Assembly: GCA_035651455.1 (NCBI GenBank)
Contig: DASRFR010000021.1
Location: 1 to 50,596 of the forward strand
DNA: 50,596 nt
DNA from: DASRFR01 sp035651455
GTDB lineage: Bacteria; Acidobacteriota; Terriglobia; Terriglobales; Acidobacteriaceae
Direction: 5' to 3'
This document shows positions 18,138 to 26,048 of the stretch, one piece after another. Below the pieces are notes generated by a model. It ran no database searches and had not been told where the DNA came from. It worked only from the letters and a program-made list of their open reading frames with translations. A program made the position numbers and the translations under genes. Positions within the stretch are counted from its first letter, which is position 1. Each line of letters begins with the position of its first letter.

Positions 18138-18908
18138 ATGAAACTCACTGGTCGCACAATCCTAATCACGGGAGGCTCAGCCGGCATCGGCCTTGCTTTC
18201 GCCCTCAAGTTCCTCGAACTAGGCAATGAAGTCATCGTCACTGGTCGGCGTCAGTCCGTGCTCGATCAAGTGAAGGCGAAGTATCCAAAGCTTCACACGA
18301 TCCAGAGCGATGTCGCGGACCTGGCGCAAATCGCCGCCCTTGCGGCGCGCGTGAAATCGGATTTCCCCAAACTCGACGTGCTGATGAACAATGCCGGCAT
18401 CATGCTCTACAAAAACCTGAAAGCGCCGGCGGCTGACCTCGGTGGGTTGATGGCGGAGATGAACGTCAACGTGGGCGGTGTAATTACCACGACGTCTGCC
18501 TTCATCGATATTCTCAGGGCCAACAAGGGTACGGTGATCAATACATCCTCGGCGCTCGCGTTCGTGCCGTTACCTTCTGCGCCGATCTACAGCGCCACCA
18601 AGGCCGCGATTCACTCCTACACCCAGTCACTGCGGTTCCAATTGGAGGAAACTGGCGTGGAAGTTATCGAGCTGATGCCACCTGGCGTGAAGACCGACAT
18701 GACGACAGAGCTTGCCGAAGGCGGCGGCGTCAGTGTGATCACTACGGACGAGTTGGTGAAGCAGTCGTTTGCAGCCCTTAAGGCGGGTGCCCTCGAGATC
18801 CGGCCGGGGCAGTCCAAACAGCTCGCATTCATGCGTCGCCTCGCCCCCGATTTCATCAACAGGCAGCTCTGGAAGGCGTCTAAGAAGTTGGTTCCGGTCG
18901 GGGTCTAG
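18138..18908 (+). CDS. Short-chain dehydrogenase/reductase (DltE-like)
   Basis: A 256-residue classical short-chain dehydrogenase. It shows the cofactor motif TGGSAGIG (11-18), NNAG (84-87), the catalytic Ser near 138 (INTSSAL) and Tyr151/Lys155 (YSATK). An Arg-rich strand end (TGRR) favours NADP(H). The overall pattern is like the DltE-type oxidoreductases often encoded next to TetR repressors. The substrate is not predictable. AAGGA precedes the ATG. It is followed by the Fe-S protein after 60 bp, and both lie behind the TetR operator. Confidence 0.88.
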   Translation: MKLTGRTILITGGSAGIGLAFALKFLELGNEVIVTGRRQSVLDQVKAKYPKLHTIQSDVADLAQIAALAARVKSDFPKLDVLMNNAGIMLYKNLKAPAADLGGLMAEMNVNVGGVITTTSAFIDILRANKGTVINTSSALAFVPLPSAPIYSATKAAIHSYTQSLRFQLEETGVEVIELMPPGVKTDMTTELAEGGGVSVITTDELVKQSFAALKAGALEIRPGQSKQLAFMRRLAPDFINRQLWKASKKLVPVGV

Positions 18909-18968
18909 GACTGGTTGCAGCTGACGCTTTGCGCGCCGCCGCCCAGTTGGGACAAAGGAGAACCATTC

Positions 18969-20318
18969 GTGGCGCAAATGTCTGAACATCCGAGCGTGAA
19001 ACGCTTCTATCAGGAGAGGGCAAACGGGGTTGAAGCGGCCACGGATCGGGTCCTTGATGCAGCCTGGCTCCGGCAGTTGTGCCTGGATGCGGGCGCAGAC
19101 GATGTGGGTTTTGTTGAACGCGACCGGCCAGAAATTGCCGATCAGAAAGCTGACATTGAGAATGTCTTTCCCCGAACGAGAACGCTCATCAGTGTTGTCT
19201 GCCGTATGAACCGGGAGAACATCCGGACGCCAGCTCGTTCAATCTCCAATCTCGAATTCCATCACACGACAGACGAAACCAACGAAGTGGCCCGCCGAAT
19301 CGTCTCGGCGCTCGATAAGGTTCGGATTGGCGCGATCAATGGCGGAGCCGTTGGGTTTCCGATGGAGGCCGATCGTTGGGGATCAAAAATGTGGGTGATC
19401 TCCCACAAGCCTGTAGCAGTGGCGGCGGGCCTGGGACAGATGGGGATTCATCGCAACGTGATTCATCCCAAGTTCGGGAATTTCATTCTGCTGGGAACGG
19501 TACTGCTGGATGCAGAAGTCTCCGCATATTCACACCCGCTCGTCTACAACCCCTGCCTGGAATGCAAGCTGTGCGTTGCCGCCTGCCCGACTGGTGCGAT
19601 CAGTCCAGACGGTCAGTTCAATTTTTCCGCCTGCTATACCCACAATTACCGCGAATTCATGGGCGGGTTCAACGATTGGGTGGAGAAGATCGCGGACAGC
19701 AAAAGCGCACACGATTACCGTAAGAATGTCTCAGGCGCTGAGACGGTCTCCATGTGGCAGAGCTTGTCATTCGGCGCCAACTACAAGGCCGCTTATTGCA
19801 TGGCGGTATGCCCTGCGGGGGAGGACGTAATCGCCCCCTTCCTCACGAACCGCAAGCAGTTTCTGGACGATGTCGTTCGGCCCTTGCAGAACAAACCTGA
19901 GACGGTCTACGTTGTTCCGAAGTCCGATGCCGAAGAATTCGTAGCGCGGCGCTTTCCGCACAAGAAAACCAAGCGTGTATCGAACGGCCTCGCCGGCCAG
20001 GGAACCATTCGCTCCTTCCTGCGAGGCTTGAACTTCGTTTTCCAGAAAGGCCAGTCAAAAGGCCTGAACGCTGTCTATCACTTCACGTTCACCGGTCAAG
20101 ACGAAGTGAAGGCAACGGTCACGATTCGAGACGAAAAGTTGCAGGTTTCCGAAGGCCACAATGGACAAGCCGATTTGCGACTTACCGCTGATAGCCAGAC
20201 CTGGCTACGCTTTCTGCGCAAGGAAGCCAATCTGGTATGGGCGCTGGTCCGGCGGAAGATTCGCATCTCAGGATCGCCGAAGTTGCTGCTTGCATTCGGG
20301 CGCTGCTTTCCATCGTGA
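18969..20318 (+). CDS. 4Fe-4S reductase (QueG-like) fused to an SCP2 sterol-carrier domain
   Basis: A 449-residue protein starting at GTG with AAAGGAG eight bases upstream; an in-frame ATG 54 bases earlier has no such site. The N-terminal 220 residues resemble the epoxyqueuosine-reductase/reductive-dehalogenase type fold (GLGQMGIHRNVIHPKFGNF). Two ferredoxin cysteine clusters follow, CLECKLCVAACPTGA and a later CMAVCPAGED. The last 90 residues (from about GLNAVYHFTFTG) fit a SCP2 lipid-binding domain. The product probably transfers electrons to a hydrophobic substrate, working with the upstream dehydrogenase under TetR control. It is not expected to be the tRNA enzyme because of the fusion and the context. 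Confidence 0.78.
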   Translation: MAQMSEHPSVKRFYQERANGVEAATDRVLDAAWLRQLCLDAGADDVGFVERDRPEIADQKADIENVFPRTRTLISVVCRMNRENIRTPARSISNLEFHHTTDETNEVARRIVSALDKVRIGAINGGAVGFPMEADRWGSKMWVISHKPVAVAAGLGQMGIHRNVIHPKFGNFILLGTVLLDAEVSAYSHPLVYNPCLECKLCVAACPTGAISPDGQFNFSACYTHNYREFMGGFNDWVEKIADSKSAHDYRKNVSGAETVSMWQSLSFGANYKAAYCMAVCPAGEDVIAPFLTNRKQFLDDVVRPLQNKPETVYVVPKSDAEEFVARRFPHKKTKRVSNGLAGQGTIRSFLRGLNFVFQKGQSKGLNAVYHFTFTGQDEVKATVTIRDEKLQVSEGHNGQADLRLTADSQTWLRFLRKEANLVWALVRRKIRISGSPKLLLAFGRCFPS

Positions 20319-20477
20319 AAGGGGCGCATAGAAGATCCTTGCGCGCCGTGCATCGCTACTGGCAACCCGAAAGTTGACGTGCGACTTCGTCTGACGTTAG
20401 TGACCTCACACCACAGCGTCGACTGCAAGGTCAGGTCTCGGCGATCACATCGATGATCAGCGGCGAATCTAGAACTC

Positions 20478-21482
20478 TCAGTTCCTGGGCGAAGCCGCGG
20501 CTTCAAGTGCAGTAACAATCTCCTGCAACGTCTTGAGATTGTCCACCTGATCGAGTGAACTCAGTCGCAACGACCCAAGGACCCTGGCGAACCTAGCCAG
20601 CCCCGCCTTGTCTCGCGCGGCTCCGGCTCGCCGCAATCCTCGTTCCGCCGCCTGCATGTGCGCCAGGACTCTCTCTTGGATTGTTCTGTCCTGAATCTCT
20701 TTCGGATTCCATACTTTGGCGATGCTCTTCAAGAGCCCGCGATACAGGCGTTTGCCCACGATTTGTTCCATCCTTTCAATCTCGCATAGAAGGTGGCCAT
20801 TGCCCGCGTCAGCGCCTCCATTGTGCCGGTCATTGGTACTGTTTTCGCTGGACGCCTTTCCAGATGGCTTCATCTCAGCCACGCACCGTGGTCGAAGACC
20901 TTCTCGCCAGCCAGCCGGTGTCGCCCAGCCAGCTAGTTGCGGAACTGATTTCGGCCGCTTTCGCTCGTCCAGGTCCACCCACGTTCCTGTGAAGTAATAC
21001 AGATACCTTCCCAAGCCGAAACAACTCGCGCTCCGCTTGAAAGCCTGGGCTTCAGCCGAAGTTCCAGCGTTTGGGTCATCCGCCCACTCTTCTCCAGTAG
21101 CCGAATGCGACCCCAGGCCGAAGATCATCAACTCGCACGTGACCAGCACCTTCGCAACGATCTTCTGATCGCCGCTTCGTTCGAAATTCGCGCTGGTATG
21201 GATCGAGTATTTGCGCGTCCACCCCGCCGGCGTGAACAGAGCATTCAAACGGTCGGTGTAGGCTCGCTGGTCGGCGTATGGAACCACTTGGCCGCGCAAC
21301 GGCTGGCTTTTCGTGGTGTTCATCACCCGCCATTCGATCTGGGAAGGATCGAACGGCACCTCCAACGCCGCGACCAATTCTTTGATCTGCTCCGCAGAAA
21401 ACCGGGAACCTCCCGTCGCAATGATCCCTGGCGGCGGGATCGGTTCGGTCGCATTCTGTGCATGGCCATTCGGACCGCTCAT
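20478..21482 (-). CDS. Rad52/Rad22-like single-strand annealing protein
   Basis: A 334-residue protein starting at ATG with AAGGAGGAGG upstream. The N-terminal half matches the Rad52/22 repair family found on phages and plasmids: IEWRVMNTTKS, then VPYADQRAYTDRLNALF, then GEEWADDPNAGTSAEAQAF and KRSASCFGLGRYLYY. These proteins anneal complementary single strands and promote recombination. The C-terminal half is more variable and helical. It overlaps the upstream DUF6915 gene by four bases. It would assist recombination or repair of the element after single-strand transfer, together with SSB. Confidence 0.85.
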   Translation of the reverse strand: MSGPNGHAQNATEPIPPPGIIATGGSRFSAEQIKELVAALEVPFDPSQIEWRVMNTTKSQPLRGQVVPYADQRAYTDRLNALFTPAGWTRKYSIHTSANFERSGDQKIVAKVLVTCELMIFGLGSHSATGEEWADDPNAGTSAEAQAFKRSASCFGLGRYLYYFTGTWVDLDERKRPKSVPQLAGWATPAGWREGLRPRCVAEMKPSGKASSENSTNDRHNGGADAGNGHLLCEIERMEQIVGKRLYRGLLKSIAKVWNPKEIQDRTIQERVLAHMQAAERGLRRAGAARDKAGLARFARVLGSLRLSSLDQVDNLKTLQEIVTALEAAASPRN

Positions 21483-21838
21483 ACTTCCTCCTCCTTGGTT
21501 GATTCTTCTTTCTCCAGTGCCTGGCCGTACATCCAACGCTGAGCACGAATCTGCAACAGCCAATCTTGGGCTGTGGGAATGCGGCCGAGGTCTTCTCGGA
21601 CGTGCTGTTCTCCCAGATACCGGACCGGGACCTGCTTTCCGTCACTATTTACGATGGCAACGCCAAACACTTTCTCGGCGAGGAAAATACCTTCGGCATG
21701 ATGCCGCAAGGCTCGGTGGCGGAAGTCGGGGAAGAATGCCTTCGATTCGTCAAACCAGTTGTGAATCGGAAGGTAGTCTTCCGCTTTTCCTCCGAACTTC
21801 TGCGCGCTGTTCTCCGCGTGCCTGAGTGGATGGGCCAT
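21479..21838 (-). CDS. DUF6915-like protein
   Basis: A 119-residue protein beginning MAHPLRHAENSAQKFGG. The ATG at 21838 follows a GAGGTG site; additional upstream codons look non-native. The conserved run HNWFDESKAFFPDFRHRAL, then HHAEGIFLAEKVFG and RYLGEQHVREDLGRIPT, with many His residues, corresponds to the DUF6915 group often found on mobile elements. The many conserved His/Asp/Glu could form a metal site, but no function is known. It overlaps the Rad52 gene by ATGA. Confidence 0.75.
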   Translation of the reverse strand: MAHPLRHAENSAQKFGGKAEDYLPIHNWFDESKAFFPDFRHRALRHHAEGIFLAEKVFGVAIVNSDGKQVPVRYLGEQHVREDLGRIPTAQDWLLQIRAQRWMYGQALEKEESTKEEEV

Positions 21839-21842
21839 GGAA

Positions 21843-22235
21843 CTACACCTCATAGGTACTCGTTGTGTAATCCTCAAAACGGTCGTTACGCTCAACCGTT
21901 AGCTTGCGAGCGGTCACGTCGAGGACGACATCTCCGAATCCGCCGCAATCGTTCTCATATCCAAAGGGCACAAGAGCCTCAAAGTGTTCTTGCAGACCGG
22001 AGGCGTCATATTTGACCGGTTCATGTTCGTCAGACGCGAACCAGTCGTTGGCATAGCACTTCACCACTTCCACCGTTCCGTCATCGCCGTAACCGTCGAA
22101 ATGAACTGCGACAAACGTGACGCCAGCGGCCAGAAGCTTCTCGCATTCGGCAAGAATTGCGGCCTTGGCTGCCGCCTGTTCTTCGTCGATCGGTTCTTTA
22201 TGGTTCTGTTCTGGTTGCTCCATTCGATTCATCAT
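21843..22235 (-). CDS. DUF6878-like protein
   Basis: A 130-residue acidic protein. The central sequence VAVHFDGYGDDGTVE and the later GYENDCGGFGDVVLDV fit the DUF6878 family, which is commonly linked to PRTRC and ICE genes. No enzymatic motif is evident. The start may be the ATG at 22235 or the one at 22223. The gene lies between DUF6915 (4-bp gap) and the overlapping frame 22198-22503. Confidence 0.7.
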   Translation of the reverse strand: MMNRMEQPEQNHKEPIDEEQAAAKAAILAECEKLLAAGVTFVAVHFDGYGDDGTVEVVKCYANDWFASDEHEPVKYDASGLQEHFEALVPFGYENDCGGFGDVVLDVTARKLTVERNDRFEDYTTSTYEV

Positions 22236-22503
22236 TCCCGTTGTCGCTTGTGAACTTCTGGAACCTCTTTTGCCGAAGCCGTTGCCAGCACTTCGGATCT
22301 ACGCGCAGCGCCTGCATTCCGCCGATACATGAGAGATTCAGAAATGCCCCGTGATAAGAGACTGTCCCATAGCGAAACAGTCGTGCGAGCAGGGCCAGCG
22401 CGTGGTTGGCCAACGTCGGATTGACGAACGGTTCCTGCCGATCGAGCGCTTCCGCCGCACTGCAACTAGGGAGACCGTCGCCATCGGAATCAGCCTGAAT
22501 CAC
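22198..22503 (-). CDS. Hypothetical protein or displaced 3' half of a PRTRC-B-like gene
   Basis: A 101-codon frame that starts at GTG one base after the TGA of the PRTRC-B-like frame, so it could be a coupled independent gene. The same frame is open further upstream, to a stop near 22565, so a frameshift in the overlap could instead join it to the B-like frame. The sequence (PTLANHALALLARLFRY, SCIGGMQALRVDPKCWQRL) has no similarity I can place and does not look like the usual C-terminal half of PRTRC-B. It overlaps the DUF6878 start by 38 bases. Confidence 0.45.
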   Translation of the reverse strand: MIQADSDGDGLPSCSAAEALDRQEPFVNPTLANHALALLARLFRYGTVSYHGAFLNLSCIGGMQALRVDPKCWQRLRQKRFQKFTSDNGNDESNGATRTEP

Positions 22504-22504
22504 T

Positions 22505-22813
22505 TCAGGAAAGAGCTCCGCGACCGTACGTAAATCGCGGTCGCGCCCGGCTCCACCAGGCGATCAAATCCGGTGTCCGCGCCAGCACATATTCCGGCAA
22601 GACTTCTGCTGCCATGCTTGCCCCCAAGCCTTCAGCCAGCGTTTCGAGAAACCCTGTTGTCACAGACTGCCCAGCGCCCAAATAGGGAGCTTCATTTGAT
22701 CGGTGCTTCACTTCGTGCAAGGTCGCAAAGGCCCGGCTGCCGTCCTGATACAGCAGGACGGCCTGCTTTAGCGCGAAGGTACGATTGTCACCGACTCGTA
22801 GCTGGGCGTTCAT
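22505..22813 (-). CDS. PRTRC system protein B-like, apparently shortened
   Basis: The 102-residue frame begins MNAQLRVGDNRTFALKQAVL. It has the elements of the N-terminal half of PRTRC protein B: LLYQDG, then LHEVKHRSNEAPYLGAGQS, then EVLPEYVLARTPDLIAWW. The family is usually about twice as long; here a TGA comes soon after the WW. It overlaps the upstream PRTRC-F-like gene by ATGA. The function of protein B is not known beyond membership of the ParB-related, ThiF-related cassette. It could be a short functional variant, a frameshifted gene or a sequencing error. Confidence 0.6.
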   Translation of the reverse strand: MNAQLRVGDNRTFALKQAVLLYQDGSRAFATLHEVKHRSNEAPYLGAGQSVTTGFLETLAEGLGASMAAEVLPEYVLARTPDLIAWWSRARPRFTYGRGALS

Positions 22814-23910
22814 GACTGTTCCTCGCGGGTGATCACGCCATCATCGTTACCGGGCATCAAGTCAATCAGACGGCTCGCCGCGGCCAGCGTGTCGCACACG
22901 ACCCCGAGGATTCGGAAGCCTTCGCGTACGCTAGTCGGATCGGAAAGCTGGAGAGGAATGATCAGGTTCGGATGCGGGGTCGTCTCCATTGCGGTTTGGG
23001 CCTCGTCGTCAAAGCAGCCGACCACGGCGTCGCCTGCCGAGAACGCGGCGAGCAGGCACGGCAGCGGTGGATTCGAGTCCATCAACTGTTCTCCCATATC
23101 GTCGGTAAAGTCCGGCCGCTTGGCCCGACTTGAGACCCGGGACAAATCGAGCAGACCTCGGATCAGAGCTTGCACCTTGCGGTCTCCGATGCCTCGGGCC
23201 AGTTCCTTCAAGCTGCGAAAACTCAGTGCAGGTTCTTGCAAACATTTTGGCGTACATCCCTCAATGTCTGGGACTTCGTACTGCTCGGGGTTCTCGTCGC
23301 CCTCGTACCATTCGCGCAACATGTCCACGCGCTCTTCCGCGTCGTGATAGTCGTAGACTCGGACCCATCGGTTAAGTGATCCTGCAAAGTGCCTGAAGAA
23401 TGTCGCCGGCAGACGCGGGTGTACCGTCTCCAGCAGTTCAAGGACTGGCCTTAAGAGCACGAACGCCGCACCATCTGGCTCGACGATCAGATAGAGCGTT
23501 CCTTCTGGTCCTCGCTCATCCGAGTAGTCCACCAGCCGGTCGCTGAGGGTGAGATCGAGGTCAAATCGTCGATCAATTGCAGTCCCTCCATGCACGAGGA
23601 TCCACCGCTGAAGAGTCAGGGACAGGTACTTGGCCGCGTGTCTTCCGCTCTTCTCCCAGTCCTCCACGGCCGCGATATTGGACTTCACCAGGATTTCCAT
23701 CAAGGAAAGAATCTCGCGGTCGTTCCCCGAGAAACTTTGTTCAAGCGGAATCCGTTCCAAGGAAGGCAATGCGACTTCACATGGCGGGGCTATCAGCAGG
23801 TCGGCGGCAGGACTCCTCCGGGCGCCAGAAGGCGCTTCCCGGGATGCCAACGTGAACATCGCTCCGCGGCTCTCGCTAACAGAGCCGAGGCTATCTGTAG
23901 TTGCGGACAT
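22810..23910 (-). CDS. PRTRC system protein F-like
   Basis: A 366-residue protein whose ATG has CGGGAG upstream; a later ATG (residue 18) is possible. The middle part RVYDYHDAEERVDMLREWYEGDENPEQYEVPD and the end FTDDMGEQLMDSNPPLP are what I recall of PRTRC protein F, a component of a cassette found on plasmids and ICEs. It is soluble with no catalytic motif. Protein B follows with a four-base overlap; C and E lie about 1.3 kb upstream, beyond an intervening toxin-antitoxin pair. The assignment rests on remembered family patterns and neighbours. Confidence 0.6.
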   Translation of the reverse strand: MSATTDSLGSVSESRGAMFTLASREAPSGARRSPAADLLIAPPCEVALPSLERIPLEQSFSGNDREILSLMEILVKSNIAAVEDWEKSGRHAAKYLSLTLQRWILVHGGTAIDRRFDLDLTLSDRLVDYSDERGPEGTLYLIVEPDGAAFVLLRPVLELLETVHPRLPATFFRHFAGSLNRWVRVYDYHDAEERVDMLREWYEGDENPEQYEVPDIEGCTPKCLQEPALSFRSLKELARGIGDRKVQALIRGLLDLSRVSSRAKRPDFTDDMGEQLMDSNPPLPCLLAAFSAGDAVVGCFDDEAQTAMETTPHPNLIIPLQLSDPTSVREGFRILGVVCDTLAAASRLIDLMPGNDDGVITREEQS

Positions 23911-24034
23911 AGCAGGAATCTCCCGAGTGTGGTCTCGCGGCGTGAATTCTGTTCAGCTGCCAGTTGACGAAGATCCCTCAGGATCTCCTCCTTGCCCATG
24001 GGGTTGGAGTGGTTCTTTCCTGGGTTTCGAGCCA
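23793..24034 (-). CDS. Possible small gene overlapping the start of PRTRC-F
   Basis: An 80-codon frame starts at an ATG with GAGGGA upstream and reads MARNPGKNHSNPMGKEEILRDLRQLAAEQ, which looks protein-like. It then overlaps the first 118 bases of the PRTRC-F frame in another reading frame, where its composition worsens. It may be a real short gene, or the F gene may start later than annotated. The remaining sequence from 24035 to 24298 shows no convincing gene. Confidence 0.25.
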
Positions 24035-24298
24035 TATTCGCATCCCTCAAGCCGGTCACCGCCTTTCGTGCAGCTTTGCATGAAGGGTGGGTTGGGTTAT
24101 GCTCAATGTCCAAGGCGAGACTTGGCAATCTTCTATCGGCCTTCCGATCGCGCCAAATGCCACGGACCACGTCTCGTCTTGAGGGGGCCGGGCCGCCGCT
24201 CGCGACCAATGTGGTGTCGCTGAGAGGGCGGCCCGTCATCTTTAGGTCGATGAAAGCCTGTTGCTGGTGAGGGAATCCAGCGATTCAGAAAAGCCTTC

Positions 24299-24820
24299 TC
24301 ACTCAGATTTTTCCGTGACCGCCTTGCGTGCTTCCGTCACTGTGATCATGAGCGTCAGGGGTTCGACGGGAGAAGAGATAAAACCCCATTTCTCGTAGAA
24401 GCGTTTTGCACGCTCTGAGATCGCGTGCACGAGTATGGCGCGAATACCGGCAATCTCGGCTGCCTGCAATATGCGCAGGATGGCGTCTCTCAGTAAGGCT
24501 GGACCGGTCCCCTGGCCTTGAATGGATTGATCTATGGCAAGCCGGCAAATCACCATGACTGGCACTGGGTCCGGCATGTTCCGTCTCACCCGACCCGGTG
24601 CGTCAACGTGGGCCACCGCCCCTGCCGCCAGGGCATAATAGGCTACGACCCGCCTTCCCATGCAGACAACGTAGGTTCGGGATGCGCCGCTCTCTTCATT
24701 TTGCAGCGCACGCTTCTTCAGCCAGTCGTCGAGAGCGGGCTCTCCGCACAGGAATTGTGAGAGGTGGTGATCAGGAGAAAGCTTTTCCGGAGGACTGAGT
24801 CGCTCACTTGGCGTACTCAT
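24299..24820 (-). CDS. GNAT-family acetyltransferase toxin (TacT-like)
   Basis: A 173-residue GNAT protein. It has the acetyl-CoA loop QGQGTGPALL, a preceding ICRLAID strand and a C-terminal RAKRFYEKWGF with the likely catalytic Tyr. The N-terminal DDWLKKRALQNEESGASRTYVV is characteristic of toxins that acetylate aminoacyl-tRNA and halt translation. The ATG at 24820 overlaps the antitoxin stop by ATGA; a GTG nine bases upstream is less likely. Paired with the DUF1778 antitoxin it forms a type II module that would stabilise the element. Confidence 0.85.
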   Translation of the reverse strand: MSTPSERLSPPEKLSPDHHLSQFLCGEPALDDWLKKRALQNEESGASRTYVVCMGRRVVAYYALAAGAVAHVDAPGRVRRNMPDPVPVMVICRLAIDQSIQGQGTGPALLRDAILRILQAAEIAGIRAILVHAISERAKRFYEKWGFISSPVEPLTLMITVTEARKAVTEKSE

Positions 24821-25110
24821 TTGTCCCACGGTGCTTTTGTCTTGAGCAGTCGCGCGAGTCGCGGGTTGCTTGCCGGAGGCTTGTCAAGCATGGCGGTGAA
24901 CCGCCGGAACGCCTCTTCCGGTAAAGCGAAGTAGCGCCGGTCAAGCAACACACTTTCCGCTTCCCGGCAGGCTGTTTCCAGCATGAAATCCGAGCGATTC
25001 CGGCCCAGCGCTTGCGCTGCTCGATCAATGAGCGACTTTTGTCCCCGGCTTACGCGAAGATTGATGTTTTCGCCGCGCGTTTTGCTAGGCTTGGTTGCTG
25101 CTCCACTCAT
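24817..25110 (-). CDS. DUF1778 ribbon-helix-helix antitoxin (TacA-like)
   Basis: A 97-residue protein from the ATG at 25110, chosen because GGAGGT precedes it; an ATG 12 bases upstream has none. The segment NINLRVSRGQKSLIDRAAQALGRNRSDFM is the ribbon-helix-helix of DUF1778 antitoxins, and the C-terminal half (LPEEAFRRFTAMLDKPP) is the toxin-neutralising tail. It precedes the GNAT toxin with a four-base overlap and should repress the pair through the two palindromes in its promoter. Confidence 0.88.
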   Translation of the reverse strand: MSGAATKPSKTRGENINLRVSRGQKSLIDRAAQALGRNRSDFMLETACREAESVLLDRRYFALPEEAFRRFTAMLDKPPASNPRLARLLKTKAPWDK

Positions 25111-25124
25111 GAGCACCTCCATCT

Positions 25125-25165
25125 GTGCGCACGATGAATATACATTGATGTGCGCACAATGTCAA
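25125..25165 (-). promoter_or_regulatory. Toxin-antitoxin promoter with paired operators
   Basis: Minus-strand -35 TTGACA (25160-25165) and -10 TATATT (25137-25142) are exactly 17 bp apart. Two identical 8-bp palindromes GTGCGCAC lie at 25125-25132 and 25150-25157, one just after the -10 and one between the boxes. Their 25-bp spacing fits cooperative binding of a ribbon-helix-helix antitoxin. Confidence 0.8.
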
Positions 25166-25220
25166 TACGCGACGCGTCGCCCCAACGTTGCGCAACCGTG
25201 GCTGGCGCTCGGGTTAGGAT

Positions 25221-25427
25221 TCACCCCTTGGTCCCAATAGCTCTCACAAAGCTATATTGCAAGTGATCTCCCGCGGCTTCAGGGCCAGTGATAGCAGCCG
25301 TGGCCAGTTCTGGATATTGGTGGCTGTAGACGCTTTTCACTTCTTCCGGCGTCATTCTCGGATCTGGATCCGGAAGTTTCAAGCCGTTGTAAGTGAAACT
25401 CCGAGACAGCGCTTTTGCGTCGATCAT
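25221..25427 (-). CDS. PRTRC system protein C (prokaryotic ubiquitin-like)
   Basis: A 68-residue protein matching PRTRC protein C: FTYNGLKLPDPDPRMTPEEV, then YSHQYPELATAAITGPE, and an end YSFVRAIGTKG. The family is a predicted ubiquitin-like beta-grasp protein in a cassette that normally also encodes a ThiF/E1-like enzyme and a JAB peptidase. Neither partner is in the window. Its ATG overlaps the stop of protein E (ATGA). The next gene downstream is the antitoxin, so the cassette is interrupted here. Confidence 0.82.
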   Translation of the reverse strand: MIDAKALSRSFTYNGLKLPDPDPRMTPEEVKSVYSHQYPELATAAITGPEAAGDHLQYSFVRAIGTKG

Positions 25428-25879
25428 GGCCTTTGGATTCTCCCTTCTTCTCCGGCGGTCTCTGTCGTGGCGTCGGCGATTTGCTGGGCAGCGAACAGGC
25501 TCGGGGTCGACTCGCCCGCGGACGGTGCGGATGCGGCCGAGTCATCGTTCTTTTCGGCAGGCAATTCCGGCTTCGAGGCCTGATGCGTTGCTTTCACCTT
25601 TTGGCGCGTCGCCTTGGCTGCCGCATCCATCTCTGCCTTCGCCTCGGCCAGAGTATTGCGCAACTCCAAGTGCGACTGCACATAACTGGCGAGATGATGG
25701 CCAAGCTCGGCATCCAACTCCTCGGCTGAACCGGTAAAACTGAGAGGCGTGGTCAAAGCCTGCTCTTCGCCTTCCTTCACTTTCGCCGGTATGAGGTTGA
25801 CCTTAAGCTTCCCCTCAATACCGGCTATCGTGACGAGCAGGGTTCTGTCTTTCAGCAACGGAACAAGTTCTACAAACAC
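25424..25879 (-). CDS. PRTRC system protein E
   Basis: A 151-residue protein. The GTG at 25879 is preferred because AAAGGAGG stands seven bases upstream, and it gives the family-typical start VFVELVPLLKDRTLLVTI. The following GKLKVNLIPAKVKEGEEQALTTPLSFTGSAEELD matches PRTRC protein E. The C-terminal half is a low-complexity helical tail rich in Ala, Glu, Lys and Thr. The function is unknown. It is upstream of and coupled to protein C. Its relative position to SSB suggests it belongs to the replication/maintenance operon. Confidence 0.75.
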   Translation of the reverse strand: MFVELVPLLKDRTLLVTIAGIEGKLKVNLIPAKVKEGEEQALTTPLSFTGSAEELDAELGHHLASYVQSHLELRNTLAEAKAEMDAAAKATRQKVKATHQASKPELPAEKNDDSAASAPSAGESTPSLFAAQQIADATTETAGEEGRIQRP

Positions 25880-26048
25880 GTTTCCTCCTTTTTTGAACCT
25901 CTGTGTTCTTGCGGGACGGATTCGGTGGCAGGGCTTCTCGGAGAGCGCCGGGACGGGCACTTAACCGTCTGAGTTGGGCATCTAGTTTTGTACCCGTCCC
26001 TGTCTGTGGCTCTACTGAGAGCAGAGGTTTCCACAGATCTCTTTCGTC

